In this document: piece after piece, positions 26,769 to 35,377 of the stretch
Numbering within the stretch: position 1 is the stretch's first letter
Layout of the letters: each line of letters starts with the position of its first letter
From: Bradyrhizobium retamae
Lineage (GTDB): Bacteria > Pseudomonadota > Alphaproteobacteria > Rhizobiales > Xanthobacteraceae
Length of the DNA: 64,000 nt
Direction of reading: 5' to 3'
Assembly: GCF_001440415.1 (NCBI RefSeq)
Contig: NZ_LLYA01000192.1
Coordinates: forward strand, 216,024 to 280,023
Made by a program: the position numbers and the translations under genes
Notes under the pieces: generated by a model
The model's input: the letters and a program-made list of their open reading frames with translations, nothing else
Told to the model about the DNA's origin: nothing
The model's database searches: none

Positions 26769-28352
26769 TTAATGTGCGTCGCCGCCGAGCACCGCTGCTG
26801 AAGGCTTTTCCAGAACCATCACCAGCAGGCTCAGGGCGAAATAGAACACCGCCAGCATGAAGAAGGCGTCGCCATAGCCCATCACGACGGCCTGACGGTG
26901 CACGATCTGCGACAATTGCTTCAGCGCCATCAGCGCGGAATCGCCCATGCCCTGCAGGCGCTGGGTGAACATGTTGAGGGTATCGACCGCGGCGGCGTTG
27001 CCCCAGGTGACGCGGTCGTGCAGACGCGAGATATGGAGGTCGGTGCGCCCGTTCAGCACCTGGTTGATGACGGCGAGGCCCACCGCACCGCCGAGATTGC
27101 GCGTCAGGTTGAACAGGCCCGAGGCGTTCTTCACCCGCTCCGGCGCCAGCGTGCCGAGCGCGATCGTGTTGGTCGGCACTATCACCAGCATCAAGCCGGT
27201 TCCGCGCAAAATCTGCGGCAGCAGCAATTCGTAGAAATCATACTCTTTCGTCATCCAGGTCATCTGGTACGAGCCGAGCGCGAACAGCACCAGACCGATC
27301 GCGATCAGGTAGCGCACGTCGTATTTCGCCATCAGCCGCCCCACGATCGGGGCCATGAGGAACATGGCGATACCAGAGACGAACATGGTCTCACCGATCA
27401 TCATCGGGCTGTAGCCGCGCACTTCGGCGAGGTAACGCGGATACATGTAGGTGAGCCCGTAAAGGCCGATGCCGACGCAGAACGAGATCAGGCAGCAGAG
27501 GCTGAAATTGCGGTCGGCGAAGGTCCTGAGATCGACGATCGGCTCTCGCACGCTGAGCACGCGCCAGAAGAAGGCGATCGCCGAGATCGCACAGATCGCC
27601 GCGCACACCGCAACCGAGGTGTCTTCCAGCCATTGCGACTGCGGTCCCTCTTCCAGCACATATTCGAGCGTGCCGAGGAAGCCGGCCATGAACAGCAGGC
27701 CCCACCAGTCGAAATGCTCGAGCAGCGCGAAATTCGGCTTGTCAAAATCGCACAGCGCCCACACACCGATGGTGATGCCGATGCCGGGAACGATGTTGAT
27801 GAAGAACAGCCAGTGCCACGACATCGTGTCTGTAATGAAACCACCGACCGTCGGCCCGATCGTCGGCGCCAGTGTCGCGACCAGGCCGATGATCGGAGCG
27901 ACGATATGGATTTTCGAACGCGGGAACACCGTATAAGCGGATGCGAACACGGTCGGGATCATGCCCGCGCCCAAAAACCCCTGGATCGCGCGCCACACGA
28001 TCATCTGCTCGATTGTCGAGGCAAAACCGCAGAACAAGCTTGCGACGGTGAAGCCGGAAGCGGAAATCGCAAACAGCAAACGTGTGCCGAACGCGCGCGA
28101 CAGGAAGCCGGATAGTGGGATCGCGATCACCTCGGCGATCAGGTACGAGGTCTGCACCCACGACACTTCGCTGGAGCTGGCCGAAAGGCCGGCTTGTATC
28201 TGCTGCAGCGACGCCGAGACAACCTGGATGTCCAGGATCGACATGAACATCCCGAACACCATGAAGAGAAACGCAAGCAGCCGCCGCGGCGGGATGCGCT
28301 CGTCGACTGCTGTGTTCATCAGCGAGGGCGATGCGGTGGTGGCGTCGGCCAT
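26769..28352 (-). CDS. DHA2-family multidrug MFS transporter (EmrB/QacA type)
   Basis: A 527-aa, 14-helix drug:H+ antiporter of the EmrB type. Motif-A/C-like parts are seen: SGFLSRAFGTRLLF, AIQGFLGAGMIPTVFASAYTVFP, and GPTVGGFITDTMSWHWLFFINIVPG (in parts). It lies 52 bases downstream of an EmrA-type membrane fusion protein on the same strand, so the pair should form an inner-membrane/periplasm pump using a TolC-like partner encoded elsewhere. I used the ATG at 28352 rather than the TTG two codons upstream. Confidence 0.93.
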   Translation of the reverse strand: MADATTASPSLMNTAVDERIPPRRLLAFLFMVFGMFMSILDIQVVSASLQQIQAGLSASSSEVSWVQTSYLIAEVIAIPLSGFLSRAFGTRLLFAISASGFTVASLFCGFASTIEQMIVWRAIQGFLGAGMIPTVFASAYTVFPRSKIHIVAPIIGLVATLAPTIGPTVGGFITDTMSWHWLFFINIVPGIGITIGVWALCDFDKPNFALLEHFDWWGLLFMAGFLGTLEYVLEEGPQSQWLEDTSVAVCAAICAISAIAFFWRVLSVREPIVDLRTFADRNFSLCCLISFCVGIGLYGLTYMYPRYLAEVRGYSPMMIGETMFVSGIAMFLMAPIVGRLMAKYDVRYLIAIGLVLFALGSYQMTWMTKEYDFYELLLPQILRGTGLMLVIVPTNTIALGTLAPERVKNASGLFNLTRNLGGAVGLAVINQVLNGRTDLHISRLHDRVTWGNAAAVDTLNMFTQRLQGMGDSALMALKQLSQIVHRQAVVMGYGDAFFMLAVFYFALSLLVMVLEKPSAAVLGGDAH

Positions 28353-28404
28353 GATCAACTCGGCACAGGCGCCGGGCGTTTCGCCCGGAGCTCGAGGAAA
28401 TAAA

Positions 28405-29703
28405 TTACTGCGGTTGAACCGTCGCGGGCGCGTCGAGGTCGGCTTCGCTGTCCGCGTCGGCCGCGCCCTCGCGGGTGTCGACGGTCACATAGACGGACAT
28501 GCCGGCGCGCAGCAGGTTCTGCTTCGCAACTTCCTTCGGCACGCGAATGCGAACCGGGAGCCGCTGAACGATCTTGGTGAAGTTGCCGGTGGCGTTGTCC
28601 GGCGGCAGCAGCGTGAACACCGATCCTGCCGCGGGTGAAATGCTGTCGACGACGCCGGCGAATTTGCGATGGCCGTACGCATCCACCGATATTTTTACGG
28701 GTTGGCCGGGACGGATGCGCTTGAGCTGGGTTTCCTTGTAGTTGGCGTCGATGAAGACATCGTTGAGCGGCACCACATTGGCGAGCCGCTGCCCGGCCTG
28801 GATGAAATCGCCGGCATTGACGAGCCGATTGGAGAAGGTGCCGTCGACGGGCGCGCGCACCGAGGTAAAGGCAAGGTCGCGCTCCGCCTTGGCAAGCTGG
28901 CTCTGCAACTCCACGAGCTGCGCGCGCGCCTCGGCCTGCTGCGCCTTCGTCACCTCGACATTGTCGCGCGCGGCGTCATAGGCCGCCTGCGCCGATTTCA
29001 CCGCGGCGAGGCTCTGGTCGCGGCCAGCTTCGGAGACCTCGAAGGCGGCGCGTGAGGCGAAGCCCTTGGTGCTCAGCGTCTGCTGGCGATCGAAGTCGAG
29101 GCCCGCGCGCTTCATTGCCGCTTCTGCGGAAGCGAGCTGCGCCCTGGTCTGCTCGACGGCGCTTTGGAGCGCCGTGACCTGACGGCCGATGCGGTCGATG
29201 GTGGCCTGCTGAGTCGCGATCTTGCTGCGCGCGGCTTCCACCGCGATGCGATAGTCGCCGTCGTCGATCCTGAAGATCACGTCGCCGGCGCGAACGAGCG
29301 AATTGTCGCGAGGCAGGATAGCCGCGACATGGCCCGATACCCGAGCGCCCAGCGTGGTGTTGTTGGCGCGAACGTAAGCGTCGTCCGTCGAGACATAGAA
29401 GCGCCCGACGAGGACGAAGTAGACTCCATAAGCGGCGGCAGCGAGCGCGAGCAAGCCGAGCACGCCGATCATGACGAACTTGCGCTTGCCCGGTTTCGCC
29501 GCCGATACATCGACAGACGCCACGGCCGGCTTTTCAGTTGCGGGAACGCCGGGCGGCTCCGCGGGATGACGCCTGGTTTCCTCCGCGACGTAAGTCCGCA
29601 ACTGATCGGCGAGCTGAGAGCTGGCCTCAGGCTCGGCTTCGTCCTGAGCCCCGTCCGGTTCGGCGCGAACGACGCGTGCGGCCTGGTCTCTCGCTGCGGC
29701 CAT
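28405..29703 (-). CDS. HlyD/EmrA-family membrane fusion protein
   Basis: A 432-aa periplasmic adaptor. A long charged cytoplasmic head (residues 1-74) is followed by one membrane anchor (76-98), the biotinyl-lipoyl half DDAYVRANNTTLGARVSGHV, a coiled-coil hairpin (about 145-265), and the returning barrel (VRAPVDGTFSNRLVNAGDF, VVPLNDVFIDANYKETQL). It is co-transcribed with the MFS gene and starts 77 bases from the palindromic operator, so the divergent TetR protein probably represses it. Confidence 0.93.
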   Translation of the reverse strand: MAAARDQAARVVRAEPDGAQDEAEPEASSQLADQLRTYVAEETRRHPAEPPGVPATEKPAVASVDVSAAKPGKRKFVMIGVLGLLALAAAAYGVYFVLVGRFYVSTDDAYVRANNTTLGARVSGHVAAILPRDNSLVRAGDVIFRIDDGDYRIAVEAARSKIATQQATIDRIGRQVTALQSAVEQTRAQLASAEAAMKRAGLDFDRQQTLSTKGFASRAAFEVSEAGRDQSLAAVKSAQAAYDAARDNVEVTKAQQAEARAQLVELQSQLAKAERDLAFTSVRAPVDGTFSNRLVNAGDFIQAGQRLANVVPLNDVFIDANYKETQLKRIRPGQPVKISVDAYGHRKFAGVVDSISPAAGSVFTLLPPDNATGNFTKIVQRLPVRIRVPKEVAKQNLLRAGMSVYVTVDTREGAADADSEADLDAPATVQPQ

Positions 29704-29779
29704 TAACGAGGCCTCCCCATTTCAAAATGTCGCGAGGCATGAGGCCACGAAACCGGCCGCATTGGCGCCCTTAATTCCA

Positions 29780-29808
29780 AAGTATTTTTGACCGAACGGT
29801 TCGGTCAA
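29780..29808 (-). promoter_or_regulatory. Predicted promoter of the emrAB-type pair
   Basis: On the minus strand, TTGACC (29808-29803), a 17-base spacer and ATACTT (29785-29780) make a sigma70-like promoter for the membrane fusion/MFS genes. The -35 box is one arm-end of the operator palindrome, so repressor binding should block it. Confidence 0.6.
29788..29808. promoter_or_regulatory. Perfect TetR-type operator palindrome
   Basis: Ten-base arms TTGACCGAAC and GTTCGGTCAA are exactly complementary around one central G. It lies in the intergenic region between the divergent efflux and tetR genes. Perfect 21-bp palindromes of this kind are usual TetR-family operators. Both predicted -35 boxes lie inside it. 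Confidence 0.85.
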
Positions 29809-29816
29809 GCTAGATT
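29788..29816 (+). promoter_or_regulatory. Predicted promoter of the divergent tetR gene
   Basis: TTGACC (29788-29793), a 17-base spacer and TAGATT (29811-29816) on the plus strand. It shares the palindrome with the opposite promoter, so the regulator should control itself as well. Confidence 0.55.
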
Positions 29817-29893
29817 GCTATTATGCCGACCATAAAGCGAGAGAGACTTCTTGCCATATCGCGGGTTGAGTTCTTGTGCGAGAAGATAAACCA

Positions 29894-30535
29894 ATGGTTG
29901 CATCCAGAGCAAGCACGCTTCATCCGTTAGGCGAGGAGGAGAGTTCGAAGCGCCGCCAGATTTTGGACGGCGCGCGACAGGTGTTCTTGGATCTGGGCTT
30001 TGATGGGGCCAGCATGAACGAGATCGCACGGTCGGCCGGCGTCTCAAAAGGCACGCTTTATGTTTACTTCGCCGACAAGAGCCGGCTGTTCGAGGCCATC
30101 GTCGAGGACGATGCGCTCGAAAAAAGCAAGATCGCGTACAATCTCGATCCCAAACGCGATGTCGAAACCACGCTGCGCGAATTCGGCCGAACCTATATCG
30201 GTTCGATCTGCCGGCCGGGCGGCGGTTCGTCGATCCGCACGGTAATGGCAATCGCCGAACGGATGCCGGAGGTCGGACGCCAGTTCTACGAGAACGTACT
30301 GGCAAAGACGATCAACCGCCTCGCCGAGTATCTGCAGTCGCATGTCCGGTCGAACGATCTTGCGATCGACGATTGCGGCCTCGCCGCCGCGCAATTCCTG
30401 CAGATGTGCCAGGCGACGCTGTTTCTGCCGTTCGTGTTTCAGGCCGAGCCGGCGCCGTCGGCGGAGCGCATCGCGCGCGTGGTCGACAGCGCAACGCGGA
30501 TGTTTCTGGCGACCTATCGGGCGAAGCCGGAGTAA
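29894..30535 (+). CDS. TetR-family repressor of the efflux pair
   Basis: A 213-aa regulator. The N-terminal HTH is clear (RRQILDGARQVFLDLGFDG, NEIARSAGVSKGTLYVYFADKSRLFEAIV), and a helical ligand-binding half follows (TetR_C type, FGRTYIGSICRPGG, RIARVVDSATRMFLATY). I chose ATG 29894 (MVASRAST); a GTG six codons upstream is possible. It is divergent from the HlyD/MFS operon with the operator between them, the standard arrangement for substrate-induced efflux. Inducer unknown. Confidence 0.92.
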   Translation: MVASRASTLHPLGEEESSKRRQILDGARQVFLDLGFDGASMNEIARSAGVSKGTLYVYFADKSRLFEAIVEDDALEKSKIAYNLDPKRDVETTLREFGRTYIGSICRPGGGSSIRTVMAIAERMPEVGRQFYENVLAKTINRLAEYLQSHVRSNDLAIDDCGLAAAQFLQMCQATLFLPFVFQAEPAPSAERIARVVDSATRMFLATYRAKPE

Positions 30536-30769
30536 CTCCCTTCTTCACCTTTCCTGGTCATGGGCTAGTTCTACTGCGTCATAACTGCTCAAACCCGCGG
30601 CCTTTTGAGCGAGTACGCGATACGTCGTTGTTGCCGCCATCGCATGAAACGACGAGCGAGCCGCCCCATAATGCTGTGGCGCAGCAGCAGTTGGCAGGGA
30701 ACCAGCCAAGGGGACAGGAACAAAATGATGTCCCCCGCGTCGGGAATCCCGTCAACCAAGGAGGTTCGA

Positions 30770-31279
30770 ATGGGACTTTTCACGAAAGACATCAAAACCA
30801 TGGAGGACATGTTCGTGCATGGCCTGCAGGACATCTATTATGCCGAACACCAGATCACCAAGGCTTTGCCGAAGATGATCGAGAAGGCCACCAACCGTGA
30901 CCTGTCGGCCGGCCTCAAATCGCACCTCGAAGAAACCAACACCCAGATCGAGCGCCTTGAGAAGGTGTTTCAGAAGCTCGGCAAGGAACCCAAGGCGGCG
31001 GATTGTCCGGCGATCGATGGCCTGATCAAGGAGGCCGACACGATCACGGCGGAAATCGACGACAACGCCGTGCTTGACGCCGCCATCGTGGCGGGTGCGC
31101 AGGCGGTTGAGCATTACGAGATCGCGCGATACGGCACGCTCATCGCGTGGGCCGAAGAACTCGGCCATGACGACGTCGTTCGTTTCCTGACGACCAACCT
31201 CAATGAAGAGAAGGCCGCCAACACCAAGCTCAACACGGTCGCGCTCCGCAAGGGCGTCAACAAGAAGGCCGTAGCCTAG
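30770..31279 (+). CDS. Ferritin-like DUF892 (YciE/YciF) protein
   Basis: A 169-aa protein starting MGLFTKDIKTMEDMF with a textbook AAGGAGG ribosome binding site. Residues of the diiron four-helix bundle are visible: HGLQDIYYAEHQITKALPKM, LEETNTQIERLEKVF, VEHYEIARYGTLIAWAEELG and NLNEEKAANTKLN. YciE/YciF proteins are stress-induced and their exact activity is unsettled. The frame is open further upstream but has no homology there. Confidence 0.92.
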   Translation: MGLFTKDIKTMEDMFVHGLQDIYYAEHQITKALPKMIEKATNRDLSAGLKSHLEETNTQIERLEKVFQKLGKEPKAADCPAIDGLIKEADTITAEIDDNAVLDAAIVAGAQAVEHYEIARYGTLIAWAEELGHDDVVRFLTTNLNEEKAANTKLNTVALRKGVNKKAVA

Positions 31280-31327
31280 GAACCAAAGTTCCGCTGGATA
31301 GTTTATCTCCGCTCGGAGGCCGGGTTG

Positions 31328-31414
31328 ATGTCCCTAAAGGGCGCACTTTTTTGGATGACCGGCGTTCCGCTGGCGATCATTCTGCTGCTCGCACTCTTCC
31401 TGCATCCCGGCTGA
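31328..31414 (+). CDS. Small single-span membrane protein (28 aa)
   Basis: MSLKGALFWMTGVPLAIILL then LALFLHPG: almost wholly hydrophobic, one membrane span, with GGAGG nine bases before the ATG. It is 48 bases after the DUF892 stop and probably on the same transcript. I do not know a named family; tiny membrane peptides beside stress genes are common. Confidence 0.6.
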   Translation: MSLKGALFWMTGVPLAIILLLALFLHPG

Positions 31415-31532
31415 CGCGTTCGTTAGCGACGCGTCAGATGCGGGGGTTTTGGCATGAGCGCCGCCGCCACACCAACCGGCGCGGGACTTCGGTGCAGCCC
31501 GCTAGAACGGCGGGAGCACGCGCGGGGTATTG

Positions 31533-31877
31533 ATGACGACGGGTTGCCCATCCCTGACTGGTCTCTATCACAAACTGCGCGAAGCCTGGTCGGTGGAGAC
31601 GGGCGGAAAGTGGCGGCCCGACAATCCCGCTGCGGGGCAATGCTCAGTGACGGCGCTGGTGGTGCAAGCCCAACTGGGCGGCGAAATTCTGAAAACCGAC
31701 GTCAACGGCGCCTGGCACTTCTACAATCAGGTCGACGGGCGGCGCGTCGATTTCACGATGAGCCAGTTCGACAGCCCAATCGGGTATGATGACCAGCCAA
31801 GCAACCGGCAGGAGGCGCTCGATGACACGTCCATGAAGCAATACGAATTGCTTCTCGGACGGATTCGATCGGGTTGA
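31533..31877 (+). CDS. YunG-like family protein
   Basis: A 114-aa soluble protein. The N-terminal LTGLYHKLREAWSVETGGKW, then NPAAGQCSVTALVVQAQLGG with a conserved cysteine at the start of a helix, and WHFYNQVDGRRVDFT with a histidine, match the YunG pattern. The Cys/His pair resembles papain-like folds, but no activity is established. ATG 31533 is used, just after a TTG. It stands alone between a small membrane protein and a TetR gene. Confidence 0.7.
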   Translation: MTTGCPSLTGLYHKLREAWSVETGGKWRPDNPAAGQCSVTALVVQAQLGGEILKTDVNGAWHFYNQVDGRRVDFTMSQFDSPIGYDDQPSNRQEALDDTSMKQYELLLGRIRSG

Positions 31878-31984
31878 CTGCTTTCAGAACCTGTCGCGTC
31901 CGGGCGCGATGCAGCGTGCCAGCGATGCGTCGCAGAACCGGGACCCCTCACCGCGCGGTAGATAGTAGGCCCCGGCCCGGCGGC

Positions 31985-32009
31985 TTGACATTTTGTCTAT
32001 TTTTGTCAA
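31985..32009. promoter_or_regulatory. Possible promoter and operator of the tetR-molybdenum hydroxylase operon
   Basis: TTGACA at 31985-31990 is mirrored by TGTCAA at 32004-32009 around a 13-base T-rich centre, ten bases before the tetR ATG. TTGACA followed 17 bases later by AAAATC could be the promoter. The weak, interrupted palindrome could be the autoregulatory site. If the -10 is right the mRNA would be nearly leaderless. Confidence 0.4.
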
Positions 32010-32018
32010 AATCGTCAA

Positions 32019-32690
32019 ATGAGCGCCCGTACCCGCATTCTCGATGCCGCGATGCTGGTGTTTCGCCGGCACGGTTTTCGGCGCTCGTCGATCGAACAGG
32101 CGGCGGAAGCCGCCGGGCTGACGCGGCAGGCGCTCTACCATCATTTCAAATCCAAGGAAGCGCTGTTTCGCGCCGTCATCGAACGGCTGCATGAGGAGGC
32201 GCTCGCCGCCGAAATCGCCGCGGCCGGCGCCGCCGAGAAGCAAGGCGGCAGCCTCGCCGATATTCTCGTCGCATCGGTCTCCGCCAAGCTCGGACAGTTG
32301 GCCGCTTCGCTCGACGGCTCGCCCCATGTCGAGGAACTGTTCTCCGAGCATCTCCTGCAGGCGCGCGACCTCTATCAGAAATATGCCGCCGCCTATGCGG
32401 ATCAGCTCGACGCGACGATCACACGCGTTTGCCGCAAGCAGGGCCTCGCTCTCAACGCCGGCATGACGACACGCGATCTTGCGCGATGCGTCGAGATGGC
32501 GGTCAACGGCGCCAAATCCGCCTACCCCGCGATGCAGCCGGCCGATGCCTTCCTGAAGGATCTGGAAATCATGTTGCGCATGCTGATCGCCGGGGCCGTC
32601 GGGTCGGCGAAGCAGCCGCGCGGGGCCAAACCGAAGCCAGCCAAAAAAACCGACAGGAAATCCGCCCGCAAACCTGGAGATCGCAGATGA
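32019..32690 (+). CDS. TetR-family regulator heading the molybdenum hydroxylase operon
   Basis: A 223-aa regulator with the HTH ARTRILDAAMLVFRRHGFRR, IEQAAEAAGLTRQALYHHFKSKEALFRAVIE (in parts) and a TetR_C ligand half. The tail is lysine-rich (PKPAKKTDRKSARKPGDRR). Its stop overlaps the ATG of the next gene (ATGA, 32687-32690), so regulator and enzyme are translationally coupled. It probably represses its own operon in response to the enzyme's substrate, inferred from position. Confidence 0.9.
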   Translation: MSARTRILDAAMLVFRRHGFRRSSIEQAAEAAGLTRQALYHHFKSKEALFRAVIERLHEEALAAEIAAAGAAEKQGGSLADILVASVSAKLGQLAASLDGSPHVEELFSEHLLQARDLYQKYAAAYADQLDATITRVCRKQGLALNAGMTTRDLARCVEMAVNGAKSAYPAMQPADAFLKDLEIMLRMLIAGAVGSAKQPRGAKPKPAKKTDRKSARKPGDRR

Positions 32691-35377
32691 GCACCATGAC
32701 GATCAACGGCAAGCTCGCTCCCCTCCCCGACGATCCCGATGCGTTGCTGGTCGACGTCGTGCGCGACGCGCTCGACCTCACCGGCACCAAGCTTGTGTGC
32801 GGGGCCGGCGTCTGCGGCGCCTGCACGGTGCTGGTCGACGGCGAGCCTGCCGTGAGTTGCCTGATGCCGGCTCGATCAGCCGCGGATCAAAACGTGACCA
32901 CGGTCGAAGGCATCGGCGCGGAAAAACTTCACCCGGTGCAGAAGGCCTTCATGGCGCACGACGCCCTGCAATGCGGCTTCTGCACGCCGGGCTTCATCGT
33001 CGAGGCCGCGGCGTTTCATGATTCCTGGCGGGCGGCCAAGGGAACGGCGGTGCCCTCGCGCGAGGAAATCGGCGCGGCGCTGTCGGGGCATCTCTGCCGC
33101 TGCGGCGCTTATGACGGAATCTTTCGCGCCGTGGCGGATGCCTGCGCCGGCCGCTTCGACGGCGAGGAGTTCGTTCCGCCCCGCATGGAAGCGCGCGACA
33201 AGGTGACGGGATCGGCCAAGTATACCGTCGACATCCATCATGACGGCCAGCTCGAAGGCATGATCCTGCGCTCGCCGTTCGCGCATGCGCGCATCGGTGA
33301 GCTCGACCTCACCGCCGCGCGCGCCATGCCGGGTGTGAGCGCGGCGATCTCGCTGCTCGGCGATGACCGCGTCGTTCGTTATGTCGGCCAACCGATCGCA
33401 GCGGTCGCAGCGAAGGATCGCAAGTCGGCGCTGGCCGCCATTGCCGCAATCAAGCTCGTAAGCGAACGCCTGCCCTCGGTGATCGGGCTCGATGAAGCGC
33501 GCAGGGCCGATGCGCCCGTCGTATTCGAAAAATCCACGCGCAAGAAGGCCGGCAACGTCTCCGAAGGCGCCGGTTCGCCGGCTTCCTGGAAAGGCAACAT
33601 CCGCGGCCCTTCGGCGGCGTTCTCCAAGAAGCCGAAGAAGGTGCGAAGCTGGATCGACAGCGCGCGCTCCGCGAACAGCCCGCTGCTGGTGGAGGGCACC
33701 TTCCGCACCGGCACGCAACAGCATGCCTGCCTCGAGCCGCATGCGGCGGTCGCGCGTTTCGAAGGCGACCGGCTCACCGTGCATGTCTCGACGCAAGCCG
33801 TGTTTCACCTGATGGAGCTGATCGCCAAGCGCTACAAGCTCGACCACGACAAGGTGCGCGTGATTGCCGACCATGTCGGTGGCGGCTTTGGTTCGAAGGC
33901 TGCGCTTGGCGTGGAAACTACCACCGCGATCGAACTGGCACGCGAGGCCAAGGCGCCGGTGCGCGTTGCCTACGATCGGCACGAGGAGCTTTCGGTCACC
34001 GGCTATCGACCGGCGGCGGAGATGAAGATCGCACTGCTGCCGTCCGACCAGGGCGAATTGAAAGCGCTCTCGTTCACCGCTTATGCCGATACAGGAGCTG
34101 CGACCAATTCAACCATCGCGGCACTGGCGCGCCTGATTTATCCCGCGGAAGGAAAGGAGCTCGCCGATTTCGACGTCATCAGCAATTTGCCGGCAGGCGC
34201 ACCCTTCCGCGGCCCGGGCGGGCCGCCGATGGCGTTTGCGCTGGAGCAGGCGATCGACGAAGCGGCGGTGCGCATGAACATCGACGCGATCGCGCTTCGC
34301 AAACGCTGGGATCCCGATCCCAACCGCCAGCGGCTCTACGATTGGGCTTCGAGCCTCGAGGTCTGGCGCGACCGCAAACCGATCTCCGCGCAAAGCGGCC
34401 GCTATCGCCGCGGCGTCGGCGTCGCCACCGGCTACTGGCTCTATCTGTGGCAACCTGGCTCGAAGGTCGAAGTAGCTGTGAAGGGCGGACGCCTGATCGC
34501 GAGTACCGCGACGCAGGATATCGGCACCGGCACCCGCACCGTGATAGCCAATACGCTCGCACGCGAGTTCGGGCTGGAGCCGCATGAGGTCGAGGTCCGG
34601 ATCGGCGATTCAAAGCTGCCGGAAGGGCCGGGCTCCGGCGGCAGCCGTGTCACGGCTTCGGTGATCCCGCCGATGCTGCTCGCCATCGAGCAGTTGAAAG
34701 CCGCGATCCAGCAGAACGCAAAGCGGCAGCCGGTCCCCGGCTCCAACGCGCCATGGCGCGAAATGCTCGCAGCGTCACCCGACCTCGCCGCTTCCGGTGT
34801 GCGGCCGGAAGACTCCAGGCAGATGGCGCCGGGCATCCAGTCGCCGCTCAAGCAGGCCGGCTTCATGGGTTGGATCTTCGGCTGGATGATGCGGCGCTTC
34901 TCCAATCTTGCGATCGGTGCCGGCGTGCCGAGCTCGGTGCAGGTTGTCGAAGTCGAAATCGATACCTGGCTCGGCCATGTCAGCGTCGTCAACGTTCACA
35001 CCGGCATCGCGGTCGGCAAGATCGTGGCGCCGGCGCTGGCGCGAAGCCAGGCCACCGGCGCGGTCATTCAGGGCATCGGCTACGCGCTCTATGAAGCACG
35101 CGAGGTCGATTCCCGCACCGGCGATGTGCTCAGCGGCGGCATGGAGGACTATCGCATTCCCGGCATTGCGGACACGCCCATGATCGACGTGCATTTCGAC
35201 CAGCGCGGATTCGATCACGTGCTCGGCGGCAGTGTCGGCATCGGCGAGGTCGCAACCGTGCCGACTTCGCCCGCGGTCGCCAATGCCATTCACCACGCGA
35301 CAGGCGTTCGGCTGACCGAGTTGCCGATCCGCCCCGACCGTCTCGTCGCCGCGCTCAAAGGGAGGGTCGCCGCATGA
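32687..35377 (+). CDS. Molybdenum hydroxylase with fused [2Fe-2S] and molybdopterin subunits
   Basis: One 896-aa chain joins two normally separate xanthine dehydrogenase/aldehyde oxidase subunits. Residues 1-160 carry both [2Fe-2S] sites: CGAGVCGAC and C58 (plant-type), then CGFC (96-99) and CRC (137-139). From about 166 the Ald_Xan_dh_C and MoCo-binding domains follow: ARDKVTGSAKYTVDI, GGGFGSKA, PFRGPGGPP and, near the end, GSVGIGEVATVPTSP with the catalytic glutamate. A lysine-rich insert lies near residues 285-330. It should pass electrons to the FAD subunit encoded next. Substrate (aldehyde or N-heterocycle) unknown. Confidence 0.92.
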   Translation: MSTMTINGKLAPLPDDPDALLVDVVRDALDLTGTKLVCGAGVCGACTVLVDGEPAVSCLMPARSAADQNVTTVEGIGAEKLHPVQKAFMAHDALQCGFCTPGFIVEAAAFHDSWRAAKGTAVPSREEIGAALSGHLCRCGAYDGIFRAVADACAGRFDGEEFVPPRMEARDKVTGSAKYTVDIHHDGQLEGMILRSPFAHARIGELDLTAARAMPGVSAAISLLGDDRVVRYVGQPIAAVAAKDRKSALAAIAAIKLVSERLPSVIGLDEARRADAPVVFEKSTRKKAGNVSEGAGSPASWKGNIRGPSAAFSKKPKKVRSWIDSARSANSPLLVEGTFRTGTQQHACLEPHAAVARFEGDRLTVHVSTQAVFHLMELIAKRYKLDHDKVRVIADHVGGGFGSKAALGVETTTAIELAREAKAPVRVAYDRHEELSVTGYRPAAEMKIALLPSDQGELKALSFTAYADTGAATNSTIAALARLIYPAEGKELADFDVISNLPAGAPFRGPGGPPMAFALEQAIDEAAVRMNIDAIALRKRWDPDPNRQRLYDWASSLEVWRDRKPISAQSGRYRRGVGVATGYWLYLWQPGSKVEVAVKGGRLIASTATQDIGTGTRTVIANTLAREFGLEPHEVEVRIGDSKLPEGPGSGGSRVTASVIPPMLLAIEQLKAAIQQNAKRQPVPGSNAPWREMLAASPDLAASGVRPEDSRQMAPGIQSPLKQAGFMGWIFGWMMRRFSNLAIGAGVPSSVQVVEVEIDTWLGHVSVVNVHTGIAVGKIVAPALARSQATGAVIQGIGYALYEAREVDSRTGDVLSGGMEDYRIPGIADTPMIDVHFDQRGFDHVLGGSVGIGEVATVPTSPAVANAIHHATGVRLTELPIRPDRLVAALKGRVAA

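Noticed and set aside
26898..28115. 405-codon plus-strand frame
   Set aside because: Antisense to the MFS transporter; an artefact of third-position GC bias.
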